DNA of 64,000 nt from Acidobacteriota bacterium (GCA_018269005.1 JAFDVK010000053.1:298501-362500); one strand, 5' to 3'. Shown: positions 7,820 to 17,854, numbered from the stretch's first letter. Numbers and translations are program-made. The notes: generated by a model from the sequence alone, not told the origin.

Positions 7820-8686
7820 TTACGGCGTCATATTCACGCCAAAGTCGAAGAACTTCGAACCGACGCCGGCCGACGTGTTCGAGTTGCCCGAGTTGAGCAT
7901 CATAAATCCATACTCACCTTTCTTGAGCGGCGAGGTCGGAGTTACTCTATACACGCCGTTGCCGAGAGATTCGGCCGTCAATCCGACGACATACTCATCC
8001 GAGAGGCCGCCCTTGCCGCCCCACGAATTCGATTTTGCGATCGTGACCTCACGGTTGTCGCTGCGCTGATTGAAACGAACGAGCGTGAATTCATTCGGGC
8101 TTGATGGAATGCCGCTCGATGTATTCAATCCGCCGCTCGAAGCGTCGAGGTAGAAATAGAATACCGGCGATGTTTCTTTGATCTGGATCGCGGCGTTGCG
8201 GCCGGGCAGATTCGTTTTGGTCTTCACTTTTCCGAGTCCGAATGGCGTGATCGAAGCGGTGAACTGTCCGCCGGTCCTGTTCTGTGCCGACATCGAGGGC
8301 TGCAGCTGCGTCATCTTCCTGGCGCCATCTTCTTCGGTGTAGAGATATATGCCATGCCCGTGCTTGCTCATCGGGTCGTTCGGGTCGCCGGACGGTTCTC
8401 CGCCCGGTGTCGCAGGTGTTTGTGTGCTTCCCCCGCTCTTTGCGGTAACCATTGCGGCAACGACATCGTCGGCGACGCCGGCCTGTTTCAAAGCGATCAA
8501 GCCGTTGGTCGAAGTATCGAAATCGGTTGATGACGTTCTGATCTTTTCGACGATCACAGAGCTGGCGAGTCCCGCTTTTGTCAGCGAGATCACTTCTGCA
8601 TTCGTCAGTTTCTCTTGTGCGAAAGTGCTTACGGCCGCAACGCCCAGAATGGCAGCCAGCATAAGCACAGCGAGTATGTTCTTCAT
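7820..8686 (-). CDS. Secreted protein of unknown function
   Basis: A 288-residue protein. The ATG at 8686 gives a clean signal peptide (1-24, 'AAVSTFAQ') and is preceded by AGGAG about 11 bases upstream; a GTG at 8698 is the alternative. Residues 26-80 hold two copies of a short helical motif ('LTNAEVISLTKAGL' and 'GLIALKQAGVADDVVAAM') of the kind found in short bacterial oligomerisation/SHOCT-like segments. A Gly/Thr/Pro linker follows, then a beta-rich C-terminal domain. I do not recognise the family. It is followed by its own terminator and lies downstream of the VWFA protein gene on the same strand. Confidence 0.75.
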   Translation of the reverse strand: MKNILAVLMLAAILGVAAVSTFAQEKLTNAEVISLTKAGLASSVIVEKIRTSSTDFDTSTNGLIALKQAGVADDVVAAMVTAKSGGSTQTPATPGGEPSGDPNDPMSKHGHGIYLYTEEDGARKMTQLQPSMSAQNRTGGQFTASITPFGLGKVKTKTNLPGRNAAIQIKETSPVFYFYLDASSGGLNTSSGIPSSPNEFTLVRFNQRSDNREVTIAKSNSWGGKGGLSDEYVVGLTAESLGNGVYRVTPTSPLKKGEYGFMMLNSGNSNTSAGVGSKFFDFGVNMTP

Positions 8687-8715
8687 TTCAAGTTTCACTC
8701 CTAAGTCAGGGATGT

Positions 8716-9804
8716 CTAATTGTCTTTACGGTGAGGCGGTTTCAAATATGTTTCTTTTGCACGAATCACGAGATCGGGACGGTAAACCCGAACGCGTATA
8801 AAGTTTCGCGAACCGGGTATGCGATCGCTTGTAGGATAATACCCCAAGCTGTAAGTTTTGCGAAGTTCATCTGCGATTCGGGAGAAGGCAGCCGCAAGAT
8901 TTGTGCGGGAAGAAACACGCTGCACGCCGCCGCCGGTCCGTTCGGCTGCTTCACGCATAAAATCGTCCGCACTTGCATAGTCTTCGATCCGCTCGCCCTT
9001 GCCCGGGCTGGTCTCGACGACATACGGCCGGTCGTCGTCATCGTATCTTATCTCGGCATCGTTTCTGCGGCTCTTTTGGACGTCATCATACGTGCTGTAT
9101 CGGATCGGATAGACGATGACGTTCGACTCTGTCAGGTCGTCTAGCACGCTCTTGAAATTAGCCTTCTTGCTGGTCGTATCTACGCCGTCGGTCAACACGA
9201 CGATCGCTTTCCGCCCGGAGACACTTGCGAGCCTGTGATTCAGAACGTCGTCCAAGGTGTCATAGAACGAAGTGCCGCTTTCGATCTTTGTCGCGTCTAT
9301 CGCGTATCGAAGGGCAGTTCGGTTGTCGGTAAGTTCGCACAGCACACGACCTTTCTCTGCGAAGGCGACGATCATAACACGGTCGTTCGGCTTTAGTTCA
9401 TTGATGAACTGCTTCGCCGCATTTTGTATCTCCTGCAGCTTGAAGACCGTCGAGTAGCTCATATCGAGAAGCAATGCGACGGAGAACGGCGCCTCGTCCG
9501 AATTGAAATATGCGATCTCCTGTTCTTCGCCGTTCTCGAAGACCCGAAATTCATCACGAGGGATGTCCGGCACAGCACGGCCATTCTTCGTCGTAACTTT
9601 CACCGGGATCATTATTAGATCGGTCTCGATGCGAAGGACGTCATCGTTTGCGGCCACTCCGTTAGGCTTGGATCCTTCGTCCTTCGGAACGGTGACGTCA
9701 TAGCGGGAAACGCTTTCAGAATATGGCTTCTTATGACGGGACTGTCCCGCCGCAAGCGATGCGGAAAGCAATAGCATCAAAAGAAAGGCGGCCGGGCGAA
9801 CCAT
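8716..9804 (-). CDS. Secreted VWFA-related domain protein (acidobacterial type)
   Basis: A 362-residue protein with a signal peptide (about 1-20) and a von Willebrand factor A domain from about 105. The MIDAS motif Asp114-x-Ser116-x-Ser118 ('LLDMSYS') and 'VLTDGVDTTS' are intact, so metal-dependent ligand binding is expected. The preceding strand 'IPVKVTTKNGRAVPDI...FRVFENGEEQEI' and the tail 'RKTYSLGYYPTSD...RVRVYRPDLVIRAKETY' match a secreted VWA family greatly expanded in Acidobacteria. The ligand is unknown. It lies 29 bases upstream of the secreted protein gene at 7820-8686, so the two probably form an operon. Confidence 0.88.
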   Translation of the reverse strand: MVRPAAFLLMLLLSASLAAGQSRHKKPYSESVSRYDVTVPKDEGSKPNGVAANDDVLRIETDLIMIPVKVTTKNGRAVPDIPRDEFRVFENGEEQEIAYFNSDEAPFSVALLLDMSYSTVFKLQEIQNAAKQFINELKPNDRVMIVAFAEKGRVLCELTDNRTALRYAIDATKIESGTSFYDTLDDVLNHRLASVSGRKAIVVLTDGVDTTSKKANFKSVLDDLTESNVIVYPIRYSTYDDVQKSRRNDAEIRYDDDDRPYVVETSPGKGERIEDYASADDFMREAAERTGGGVQRVSSRTNLAAAFSRIADELRKTYSLGYYPTSDRIPGSRNFIRVRVYRPDLVIRAKETYLKPPHRKDN

Positions 9805-9838
9805 AGTTCGAAATTATACCCGAAGTTCAAAGGGATGG

Positions 9839-12466
9839 TTATCGTAAAATCGACTCGTATGCCTCGCGGATCGCTATTCGATGGACGGTAAGATCTTCCA
9901 ATAAGCGGGCCGTCGAATCATATTTGAGCCGGCGGACGATCCTGTCCATTGCGGGCGAATCCGCAACCGGAAGCCTCGTTGACCGCCCAATACATAGACG
10001 CGTAGCGTGATCGATCGACGAGAGGAGCGAATGCCCCGCAACCAGAGCATCGAGATCCGCTTTGGAGATCGAGCCCGCATCGAAGAGTCTTTTCAACGTG
10101 TACGGTGTTGAACGGTCCTTGTCGTCGTCCAGAATTCCGTCGCGAAGCTGCAGGAAACGCATCGCAAAATACACGTCGAGCATTCCGCCCTCGTCGTACT
10201 TGATGTCTAGAACACCCCGACGCGCCGTCGTTCTTTGTTTTCGCAAAGCTTCTCGGACGTTCAGTGTGCTGTCGCGAAGCTCCTCGGCGGAAAGAGCGGA
10301 TCCGCGTGAGTGTACGATCTTACGGATCTCGGCTTCGAGCCTGCCCGCTCCTTCGCTGTCGAGATAAGAGCCGCTTTCGATACCGCGAACCTTTACATAA
10401 GCAAGCAACTCCCAAATGCCGGCGGTCGCGCTCATATATTGGACAAACGCTGAAGTCGAAATTATGCTCAGCCCTTTTGACCCGAACGGACGAAGGCGAA
10501 GATCGACCCGATAAAGACTGCCGGCACGCGTCATAGATGAGAGAGCATTGATAAAAAGTTCAGCGGCCCGCGAGAAGTACTCTTGATGAGCCTCGTTCGC
10601 GGCAAAATGTTCCGGATCGTAAGAAAGGATGATGTCGAGGTCCGAACCGAAGTCGAGCCGCTGGCCGCCGAGTTTTCCCAACGCGATGACCGCGATCCGA
10701 GGTGCAATATCACCCTCCGGCATTTCCCGTTGGACGATATGCATTGCAGCATCAAGGCTTACCTCGGCGAGAGTAGTTTGCAGAGCCTTAGATCGATCAA
10801 CGGAAATTTCTTCGAAGAGATCGGCGAGGCCGATGGCGATGTAAACAGATGTCCACTCGCGACGCAGTGCATCTAGCCGCGAGCGGAAGTCGGCGCTTTG
10901 CTCAAGGCTTTTGAAAATAGAGGAGCGCAGATCGAGAGATCCGATCTCGGTACGATACTTTGCCGCGCGTTCGGAAAGTAAGGGCGCGTTAGCGAGAAGG
11001 CTTGCGAATGGCGGTGAAAGGTCTTCGATCTTCGAACGTGTCGGCTGCTTGGCTTTCGTAGAAACACGGCCGCTCGACCGGCTGCTTTCGGCGTCGGCCA
11101 GGGTACTGCTATCGAACACACGCTCGAAGATCCTCCTCACACGCTTCATCGAGCGTTCAAGATCTTTCTCGATATTCGAACCGGTCGCAAACCGGACCCG
11201 CTCGGCAATGAGTTTCAGCTTTGTGCTATCGGAAGGAAGCGTGTGCGTCTGCAGGCCGTTCTCCATCTGCAGAATATGTTCCGTGCGGCGAAGCAGATCG
11301 TAGGCATTTGAAAGCTCGGCGCGCTCGCTTGGCGAGATCAGTTCGCGATCCGCCAGCCTCGACAGCGCGATCAGCGTGTGCGGACTGCGGAGCCATTTGT
11401 CGCGTCCGCCGTGAGCAAGCTGGAGTGCCTGAGCGATGAACTCGATCTCGCGAATGCCGCCGGGCGACAGCTTTACGTCGATGGAGGTCTTCCTCTTTGC
11501 GTTCTCGTCGATGGATTCTTTCGAAGCCCGCACACCGGCGAGAGCTTCAGAGACGTTCGTCTCTTCGTCATATATCAACGGTGCCGCACTGCTCCAAAAT
11601 CGGCGAAATGTTTTCTGATCACCGGCCGCGATTCGCGAGCGTATCAGCATCTGCCGCTCCCACGGACGAGCGGTCGTTCGATAATATCCGACGGTGTCCT
11701 TGACCGACATCGCGAGGGCACCGAGCGAACCGTTCGGCCTAAGGCGCATATCGACGCGATACGCCGCACCTTCGCCATTGCGTTCGCCGACCAGCTTGAT
11801 GACGTGCTGGGCAAGCCTCGTGAAATATTCGCGGTTTGTGATCGGTTCACGTTCTCCGCCCGCGGTCATCCCATCTGACGAATAGATAAAAAGAAGGTCA
11901 ATGTCGCTCGCATAATTCAGTTCGAGCGATCCGAGCTTGCCCAGTGCGACGACAGCGATCTCGGCTGCCCGCGACCGCTGTTTCTCGTCGAGTTCGAGCG
12001 GCTGGCCGAAACGCTTTTCCATTTCCCGTCGGGCCTCGCCCAACGCAGATTCAAGGATCGCGTCGGCGAGACTTGAAATTTCGTCGGTGATCTCTGCGAC
12101 CGTCGCGAGCCTTCTGATATCGCGCAGGAAGATGCGTATGAGTTCGCGGCGCCTGAACCGCGAGAACATTACCTGTGCTTCCAGCGTCGAGTTCGTCAGC
12201 GAGAATCTGCCGAGCGATTCGAGCAGCTCTTCTTTTGAACGTCCGCCTTTTGTTGTCCTTTGGCGCCCAAGCCAAGCGAAATATTCTTCGTTCTGAAGCA
12301 GCGTCGTCGAAAGCAGAGGTGAGAATGCGGCGACTGTCAGCACATCCGAAAAGAGGCCTTCGTCCCGGCGAAGCCGCGAAACGATCTTCGGCGGCAGAGC
12401 ATAGCGAAAGCGGCGTGCCGCCTCGGGGGCTGGCAATTCTGAAATGATCTGATCCTCGATGAGCAT
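9839..12466 (-). CDS. glnE: Bifunctional glutamine synthetase adenylyltransferase/deadenylase
   Basis: An 875-residue GlnE-type protein with the two tandem nucleotidyltransferase halves. The N-terminal one carries 'GKLGSLELNYASDIDLLFIY' (deadenylase side) and the C-terminal one 'GKLGGQRLDFGSDLDIILSY' (adenylylase side), each followed by the expected 'VDLRLRPFGS'-type helix. Both metal-binding SDxD motifs are intact. GlnE reversibly adenylylates glutamine synthetase in response to nitrogen status. The protein is slightly shorter than the enterobacterial one (about 945 residues). Its ATG overlaps the stop of the upstream regulator (TAATG), so the pair is translationally coupled. Confidence 0.92.
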   Translation of the reverse strand: MLIEDQIISELPAPEAARRFRYALPPKIVSRLRRDEGLFSDVLTVAAFSPLLSTTLLQNEEYFAWLGRQRTTKGGRSKEELLESLGRFSLTNSTLEAQVMFSRFRRRELIRIFLRDIRRLATVAEITDEISSLADAILESALGEARREMEKRFGQPLELDEKQRSRAAEIAVVALGKLGSLELNYASDIDLLFIYSSDGMTAGGEREPITNREYFTRLAQHVIKLVGERNGEGAAYRVDMRLRPNGSLGALAMSVKDTVGYYRTTARPWERQMLIRSRIAAGDQKTFRRFWSSAAPLIYDEETNVSEALAGVRASKESIDENAKRKTSIDVKLSPGGIREIEFIAQALQLAHGGRDKWLRSPHTLIALSRLADRELISPSERAELSNAYDLLRRTEHILQMENGLQTHTLPSDSTKLKLIAERVRFATGSNIEKDLERSMKRVRRIFERVFDSSTLADAESSRSSGRVSTKAKQPTRSKIEDLSPPFASLLANAPLLSERAAKYRTEIGSLDLRSSIFKSLEQSADFRSRLDALRREWTSVYIAIGLADLFEEISVDRSKALQTTLAEVSLDAAMHIVQREMPEGDIAPRIAVIALGKLGGQRLDFGSDLDIILSYDPEHFAANEAHQEYFSRAAELFINALSSMTRAGSLYRVDLRLRPFGSKGLSIISTSAFVQYMSATAGIWELLAYVKVRGIESGSYLDSEGAGRLEAEIRKIVHSRGSALSAEELRDSTLNVREALRKQRTTARRGVLDIKYDEGGMLDVYFAMRFLQLRDGILDDDKDRSTPYTLKRLFDAGSISKADLDALVAGHSLLSSIDHATRLCIGRSTRLPVADSPAMDRIVRRLKYDSTARLLEDLTVHRIAIREAYESILR

Positions 12467-13953
12467 TATTTGTAACGTCGAGGTTCTATCCCCGCGTTCT
12501 TTATCTTGTAACCCAATATCCGTTCCGTCGTGCCGAGGTCGCGGGCGGCTTTTGCGATGTTTCCCCTCGATGATTTTAATGCATCTTCGATCATGTCGCG
12601 TTCGAAGGCGGCGACCGCGGCGTCGAGTGTTGAGACTGCCTGCGTATCGGTTTCCTCCGCGGTCTGAAGCGTCGCCGGTAAGTGCCGTGCATGGATCACG
12701 CCTTCGTCACAGACCATCACCGCGCGTTCGATCACATTCTCGAGTTCACGAACGTTTCCGGGGAAGTGATACTTTGCGAGCATATCGATCGCCGCGGTCG
12801 AAATGCGTGCGACACGACGCCGATGTTCGCGCGCATACTTCTCGATGAAGTGCTCAGCAAGAAGAAGTATGTCGGCCTTGCGATCGCGAAGCGGCGGAAC
12901 GAACACCGAGAAGGCATTTATTCGATACAGCAGTTCCTCGCTGAACTTGCCTTTTGCGGCCAGGTCTTCCAGATCCGCGACGGTCGAGAAGATCAACCGA
13001 AGATTCGCACGTATCGCCTCGGAGCCGCTCACGCGCTCGAAACGACTGTCTCGGATGACTCGAAGTATCTTATCCTGAGTTGCGGTCGGCACAGCGGCGA
13101 TCTCATCAATGAAAAGCGTGCCGAATTTTGCCTGCTCGATCATTCCGAGCTTCGGCGGTTGAGTCTCGACGCCGAAGAGTTCGGCTTCGAGAAGTGCGTC
13201 GGGCACGCCGGCACAGCTGATCTGCCGAAACTCTCTTCTTGCCCGCAGGCTTGCGTAATGGATCGCGTAAGCGAGCATCTCTTTACCGGTCCCGCGTTCA
13301 CCGCGAAGCAGAACGGCGGCGTTCGAGCGTGCGATCTGACGGATCTGATCCGCGACCTGCCGCATCGGGCCGGAATTGCCGATCACCTTCGCGATGTCGT
13401 ATTTGCTTCTAAGAGCTTCCTGCGTTTTGGCCGCTTCTTCGGTCGCAAGGTCGCTGGATTGCCGCTGGATATCATCAATGCGTATCGTTTGCGCGACCGT
13501 TCTCGCGGCAAGCCTCGTTATCGCGACAGCACCGTATCGGTCGGGAAGCTCTCTCTTGTCGAACGCCGCGGCGACGAACCCTTCGCGAGACTCGTCGATC
13601 TTGAACGGTGCAATGATAAGCTCAATTATTTTGCTCTCGATGACGAGAAAATCGAGGCTCGGTTCGTCGTGAACTAGGAGGAAGATCACCTCGTTTTGAT
13701 CGAACGCACGCATAAGGGCCGTCGAGCCCGCACGCTGTTCCAGCCGTCGATAGGCTGCGGCATCGAGCCCCGACGCGGCGAGCAGCGAGAGCTTGCCCGA
13801 CATTGCCGCATCATCATACATTACGAACGCGTAAACCGCGTCGGCTGAATGACATAACGTTTTGCTGATGCCCAACGCCGAACCTCGCGGCCCAAGCGTT
13901 TCGGCTTGGATCTCGGCGAAGAGTTCTGCGATGTCGATAGGTCGAAGTTTCAA
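12466..13953 (-). CDS. NtrC/NifA-like AAA+ regulator lacking the GAFTGA loop
   Basis: A 495-residue protein: a GAF-like sensory region (about 10-165), a sigma-54-activator AAA+ domain (about 190-420) and a C-terminal Fis-type helix-turn-helix (445-490). Walker A is GERGTGKE (218-225), Walker B 'TLFIDE' (279-284), and candidate arginine-finger residues are Arg356 and Arg358. The loop after 'EAELFG' (257-261), normally containing GAFTGA, reads 'VETQPPKLGMIEQAKFG', so the sigma-54-contacting motif is absent. It may therefore act as a DNA-binding ATPase without activating sigma-54. Coupling to glnE points to nitrogen control, which is an inference from context. Confidence 0.85.
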   Translation of the reverse strand: MKLRPIDIAELFAEIQAETLGPRGSALGISKTLCHSADAVYAFVMYDDAAMSGKLSLLAASGLDAAAYRRLEQRAGSTALMRAFDQNEVIFLLVHDEPSLDFLVIESKIIELIIAPFKIDESREGFVAAAFDKRELPDRYGAVAITRLAARTVAQTIRIDDIQRQSSDLATEEAAKTQEALRSKYDIAKVIGNSGPMRQVADQIRQIARSNAAVLLRGERGTGKEMLAYAIHYASLRARREFRQISCAGVPDALLEAELFGVETQPPKLGMIEQAKFGTLFIDEIAAVPTATQDKILRVIRDSRFERVSGSEAIRANLRLIFSTVADLEDLAAKGKFSEELLYRINAFSVFVPPLRDRKADILLLAEHFIEKYAREHRRRVARISTAAIDMLAKYHFPGNVRELENVIERAVMVCDEGVIHARHLPATLQTAEETDTQAVSTLDAAVAAFERDMIEDALKSSRGNIAKAARDLGTTERILGYKIKNAGIEPRRYK

Positions 13954-14020
13954 AGTAATACAAAAATGTAGGATTTTCGGACGCTTTGCAAGTTCGCTGC
14001 CGAGTAGGCAAACTGTCTAG

Positions 14021-14938
14021 GTGGAAAGCCGCCAGATCATCGTCGTTCCCGAGGCCGCACGAAAGATGCGGCTCGAGGATTTTTTGCTCGCGCATTTTTC
14101 GCGGCTGAGCAAAATGTATCTTCGCGATCGGGTCAACAATGAGTTGTGCGAGGTGAACGGACGCTGGGAAAATATTGGTTATCGCCTTCGGCCGAACGAC
14201 CTTGTCGAGATCGTCGTCGATCCCGAGCGAGAGACTTCGATGCTGCCGGAAGAGATGGCGCTCGACATCATTTTCGAAGACGACGAGTTGATCGTGCTCA
14301 ATAAACCGGCGGGCGTACTTGTCCACCCGTCACATCGCGAGAACCGCGGAACTCTTCTCAACGGCCTTGTGTATTATCTAAACCGGCACGATGTAACGCT
14401 CTTGACGCCGGCGATCCGTCCCGGCCTTCCGCACAGGTTGGACAAGGACACTTCGGGGGTTCTCGTCGTCGCAAAAACAAAGCTCGCTCAACGAAATCTT
14501 ACGCGCTCTTTTATGCGGAAACTGGTAGAAAAACGCTATCTCGCGATCGTTGTCGGTTCGCCCGAACAAGATCGCGGCGAGATCGAAGCACCGATCGGCC
14601 GCGATGCAGAGGCAAAGTTTTGGAAGGTGATGCCGGAAGGGAAGCCTGCCCTATCGCGCTTCTGTGTTTTAAAGCGTTCGAACGGCCATTCGCTTGTTGA
14701 ACTCGAACCGGTAACGGGCCGCACGAATCAATTGCGGATACACTGTCAGCATCTTGGGCATCCGATCCTAGGCGATCATCAACGCGGCGGCTGTGCGAGC
14801 GAAAGGCTTTATCTGCACGCACACAGAATCGCGTTCCCGCATCCGCGAACTGGTGAGAAGCTCGCATTTGCAGCGCCGAAGCCGAAAGAATTCGATGACG
14901 TTTTCGCGAACTTCCGCGCTATCGGATGCGAATCGTGA
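14021..14938 (+). CDS. RluA/RluD-family pseudouridine synthase
   Basis: A 305-residue protein starting at GTG. An S4-like RNA-binding domain (about 15-75, 'MRLEDFLLAHFSRLSKMYLRDRV') precedes the catalytic domain, whose signature 'HRLDKDTSG' lies at 138-146 with the catalytic Asp141. The family isomerises uridine to pseudouridine in 23S rRNA or tRNA; the target position cannot be told from sequence. Its last 20 bases overlap the 3' end of the convergent secreted protein gene. It is divergent from the regulator gene at 12466-13953, with 67 bases between. Confidence 0.9.
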   Translation: MESRQIIVVPEAARKMRLEDFLLAHFSRLSKMYLRDRVNNELCEVNGRWENIGYRLRPNDLVEIVVDPERETSMLPEEMALDIIFEDDELIVLNKPAGVLVHPSHRENRGTLLNGLVYYLNRHDVTLLTPAIRPGLPHRLDKDTSGVLVVAKTKLAQRNLTRSFMRKLVEKRYLAIVVGSPEQDRGEIEAPIGRDAEAKFWKVMPEGKPALSRFCVLKRSNGHSLVELEPVTGRTNQLRIHCQHLGHPILGDHQRGGCASERLYLHAHRIAFPHPRTGEKLAFAAPKPKEFDDVFANFRAIGCES

Positions 14939-15767
14939 CGGTGACTGTCACAGATTCGGCGGCACCGTTGTCGAGGCGGATCCTCTGGTCACCCGTTTCG
15001 CTGAGCACGGCTCGAAATCCGTTGTCTATCTGCGTTATTTTCGCGTCGTTGGAAAGCACGGCGCCGATCGCTTCGTCGCTGGTCGTTACGGTCATTGTCT
15101 GCCCCTTGTTTGCACGAAGGACCAACTCTGCGCCTTCATCGCCTCGGATAGTCAACTTAACTGCCGCTTCCGACTTTCCCTTTGCAAAATTTACTCGCTG
15201 CGATGGGTAGATCGAACGTTTTGTAGGTTTACCAGCTTCCAGAAGCTTCTTGCCGGCAAGCTTGTAGGTCGAGGTGACGATCTCCGTAGGGCAGCAAGCT
15301 CCACCGAGTTCGCCCGGGTCGTTGGTTTCGACAACAAGGCGGCCGTGGTCAATCCACGCCTTCCGAATTCCGCCGTAAGCTCGATCACCTCCGGGCAGCG
15401 TTGCGAGCAGTACGGCCTTGCCGTTCTGAGCTCCGAAGATAAAGCCTTCCGAGAAGTTGCCGGTGCCGCCTGTGTTGCAGACCGTGAGAGCGACTGCTTC
15501 ATCTTTCCCGTCGCCGGTGAGGTCGCCGTAGATGACGTTGGTCACCGAGAAATAAAAGCGATCCGTGTATCCGTCCTCCTGCTTCTCGTAAGAATACTCG
15601 CCGTCCTTAACGGTCACGGGTTTCGCCGAATCCTCGGACGCGCAGCTCGGCGAGTAGGTGAAATTCCGCAGATCGCCTCCTGCCCAATTACTCTGAGCGG
15701 CCGTGCTTCCGCCGCAGATCCCGCTGATGAGAATGAAGAAAGTAAAAAATAGGAGTTTGTCTCGCAT
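14919..15767 (-). CDS. Secreted protein of unknown function
   Basis: A 282-residue protein with a signal peptide (about 1-24, 'GGSTAAQ'). The mid part 'NVIYGDLTGDGKDEAVALTVCNTGG' resembles a single FG-GAP/EF-hand-like calcium-binding turn (DLTGDGKDE), followed by a CC pair ('GGACCPTE'). The C-terminal 90 residues look like a small beta-sandwich. I do not recognise a named family. It is the last gene of a minus-strand run pyrC-terC-this gene, with 12 bases to terC. Its 3' end overlaps the pseudouridine synthase gene by 20 bases, tail to tail. Confidence 0.72.
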   Translation of the reverse strand: MRDKLLFFTFFILISGICGGSTAAQSNWAGGDLRNFTYSPSCASEDSAKPVTVKDGEYSYEKQEDGYTDRFYFSVTNVIYGDLTGDGKDEAVALTVCNTGGTGNFSEGFIFGAQNGKAVLLATLPGGDRAYGGIRKAWIDHGRLVVETNDPGELGGACCPTEIVTSTYKLAGKKLLEAGKPTKRSIYPSQRVNFAKGKSEAAVKLTIRGDEGAELVLRANKGQTMTVTTSDEAIGAVLSNDAKITQIDNGFRAVLSETGDQRIRLDNGAAESVTVTVTIRIR

Positions 15768-15779
15768 CGTATTCTAAGC

Positions 15780-16544
15780 CTAGCCTTGGATCGCTTTCGC
15801 CTCGTCTTCTTCCGAGAATTGGCTGTGCAGATGAACTTTGTCGGACTTCTTTCGCAGCCGAATATTCAAGAATTCGACCATCACCGAGAACGCCATCGCA
15901 AAGTAAATATAGCCCTTCGGAATGTGATATTCGAGGCCCTCGACAATGAGTGAAAACCCGATCATCAAAAGGAACGAGAGGGCGAGCATCTTGATCGTCG
16001 GATGCCGTTGGACGAAGCCTCCGATAGAGCTTGCAAAGAGCATCATCGCAACGATCGAGACGACGACCGCCGCGATCATCACCCAAATGTTGTTTACCAT
16101 CCCGACCGCCGTAATGACCGAATCGAGCGAAAAGACGATGTCGAGCAGCGTGATCTGAATGATGACGGCGGAGAAACCCGAATAGACCGTTCGCGAAGAC
16201 TCGCCGTCGCCGCCTTCGAGCGCCGAATGTATCTCGTGCGTGCTCTTAAAGAGCAGGAAGAGGCCGCCGATGACCAGTATCAGATCTCGTCCCGAGATCG
16301 CATTTCCAAAGACGGTGAAGAGCGGCGCCGTCAAACTCATCACCCAAGAGAGCGAGAAGAGCAATATCACGCGCATCACGAGAGCGAGCGAGAGCCCGAT
16401 GAAACGCGCACGCGGCTGATCCTTCTCCGGAAGACGTCCCGACAGGATCGAGATGAAGATGATGTTGTCAATGCCCAAGACAAGCTCAAGCAGCGAAAGC
16501 GTCAAGAACGCGATCCAAATATTCGGGTCAAAGATCCATTCCAT
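15780..16544 (-). CDS. TerC-family integral membrane protein
   Basis: A 254-residue protein with about seven hydrophobic helices. Membrane-embedded acidic motifs 'ELVLGIDNIIFI' (Asp26) and 'LDIVFSLDSVITA' are characteristic of TerC. The family is implicated in metal (manganese or calcium) export, tellurite resistance and metalation of exported enzymes. There is no other ter gene nearby, so a metal-homeostasis role is more likely than tellurite resistance. It lies 23 bases downstream of pyrC, probably in the same transcript but functionally unrelated. Confidence 0.9.
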   Translation of the reverse strand: MEWIFDPNIWIAFLTLSLLELVLGIDNIIFISILSGRLPEKDQPRARFIGLSLALVMRVILLFSLSWVMSLTAPLFTVFGNAISGRDLILVIGGLFLLFKSTHEIHSALEGGDGESSRTVYSGFSAVIIQITLLDIVFSLDSVITAVGMVNNIWVMIAAVVVSIVAMMLFASSIGGFVQRHPTIKMLALSFLLMIGFSLIVEGLEYHIPKGYIYFAMAFSVMVEFLNIRLRKKSDKVHLHSQFSEEDEAKAIQG

Positions 16545-16567
16545 AAGTTAAAAAAGAGTATGGCTAA

Positions 16568-17854
16568 TCAATTAACGTTGAACACGACACGTCCGTTGAC
16601 GATTGTCGTTACGGCACGGCCGCGGAATTCCCGGCCGTCGAAAGGCGAGTTCTTCGACTTGGAACGCGAATCATTGAGGTTGAAGGTCCATACGCGGTCT
16701 GGGTCGAGGATCGTGATGTCTGCGACGGAACCGGGCGCGAGAGTGCCGCGGCCGGCAAGCGACAGTATGCGTGCCGGATTCGTCGAGCAGAGTTCGACAA
16801 GGCGAACGAGATCGATCACGCCTTTGTGAACGAGCTCGGTAAAGGCAAGGCCGACCGCAGTTTCAAGGCCGGTGATGCCGAACGGTGCACGATCGTATTC
16901 GAGCGATTTCTCGTCGGCGTGATGCGGTGCATGATCTGTCGCGATAGCGTCGATCGTGCCGTCGGAAAGCCCGGCAAGAATGGCCTGGCGGTCTTCCTCA
17001 CTTCGAAGCGGCGGTGCCATCTTCGTATTCGTGTCGTAGCCTTCGACCGCGGAATCCGTCAGCGTGAAATGATGTGGTGCGACCTCACACGTGACACTCA
17101 GGCCTTCATTCTTAGCACGGCGAACGGCCTCGACGGCACCGGCGGTCGAAATATGTGCGATGTGAACGTGTGCTCCGGTGTCGCGGGCGAGCAGTATGTC
17201 GCGTACGACGTCGATCTCCTCACCAAGGGCAGGCAAACCTTTGAGGCCGAGAAGGAGCGACATCTTTCCTTCGTGCATTACGCCGCCCGTAGAGAGCGAT
17301 TTGTCTTCGCAGTGGTCAATGACGGGCAAGGCGAAATCCGCAGCGTACTGCATCGCACGACGCATTATTCCGGCACTCGGCACCGGACGGCCGTCGTCGG
17401 AGACCGCGACAGCTCCGGCCGCCTTCATCTCGCCCATTTCGGCAAGCTCGCTGCCGTCGGAGGATTTTGTGATCGCTCCGATCGGGAAGACGTTCGCGAG
17501 GCCGGTCTTTTCCGCCTGCTCGATCATATATCGAGTGATCGCGGCATTGTCGTTGACGGGGTTCGTGTTCGGCATCGGACAGACGCTCGTCCAACCGCCT
17601 GCAACGGCCGCCGCACATCCCGAGGCGATCGATTCCTTGTGCTCGTGTCCGGGCTCGCGCAAGTGCACGTGCATGTCGATGAAGCCCGGTGCAACGAGAA
17701 GGCCGCCGGCATCAATTACCTCGCAGCCTTCGGGTGCGCCGTCGGATGCCTTGAGCCAGGCCGCGACCTTGCCGTCCTCGACGAGGATATTCATTCCGGT
17801 ATTCTCCTGAGCGGCAGGGTCGATCAGGTGGCCGTTGGCTATAAGAAGTTTCAT
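16568..17854 (-). CDS. pyrC: Dihydroorotase
   Basis: A 428-residue amidohydrolase of the class I (PyrC, long) dihydroorotase type, catalysing ring closure of carbamoyl-aspartate in UMP synthesis. The zinc motif '[10 protein letters not shown]' contains His62, His64 and substrate-binding Arg66. 'ATDHAPHH' with the catalytic Asp and the closing 'GRVVF' strand are present. Other pathway genes are close: pyrB and pyrR at 21.7-23.3 kb and pyrD at 23.4 kb, but they are not in one operon. The ATG at 17854 opens a minus-strand run pyrC-terC-unknown. Confidence 0.93.
   Translation of the reverse strand: MKLLIANGHLIDPAAQENTGMNILVEDGKVAAWLKASDGAPEGCEVIDAGGLLVAPGFIDMHVHLREPGHEHKESIASGCAAAVAGGWTSVCPMPNTNPVNDNAAITRYMIEQAEKTGLANVFPIGAITKSSDGSELAEMGEMKAAGAVAVSDDGRPVPSAGIMRRAMQYAADFALPVIDHCEDKSLSTGGVMHEGKMSLLLGLKGLPALGEEIDVVRDILLARDTGAHVHIAHISTAGAVEAVRRAKNEGLSVTCEVAPHHFTLTDSAVEGYDTNTKMAPPLRSEEDRQAILAGLSDGTIDAIATDHAPHHADEKSLEYDRAPFGITGLETAVGLAFTELVHKGVIDLVRLVELCSTNPARILSLAGRGTLAPGSVADITILDPDRVWTFNLNDSRSKSKNSPFDGREFRGRAVTTIVNGRVVFNVN

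Noticed and set aside
12682..13677. 331-residue plus-strand open frame
   Set aside because: It is antisense to the AAA+ regulator and has no family character.
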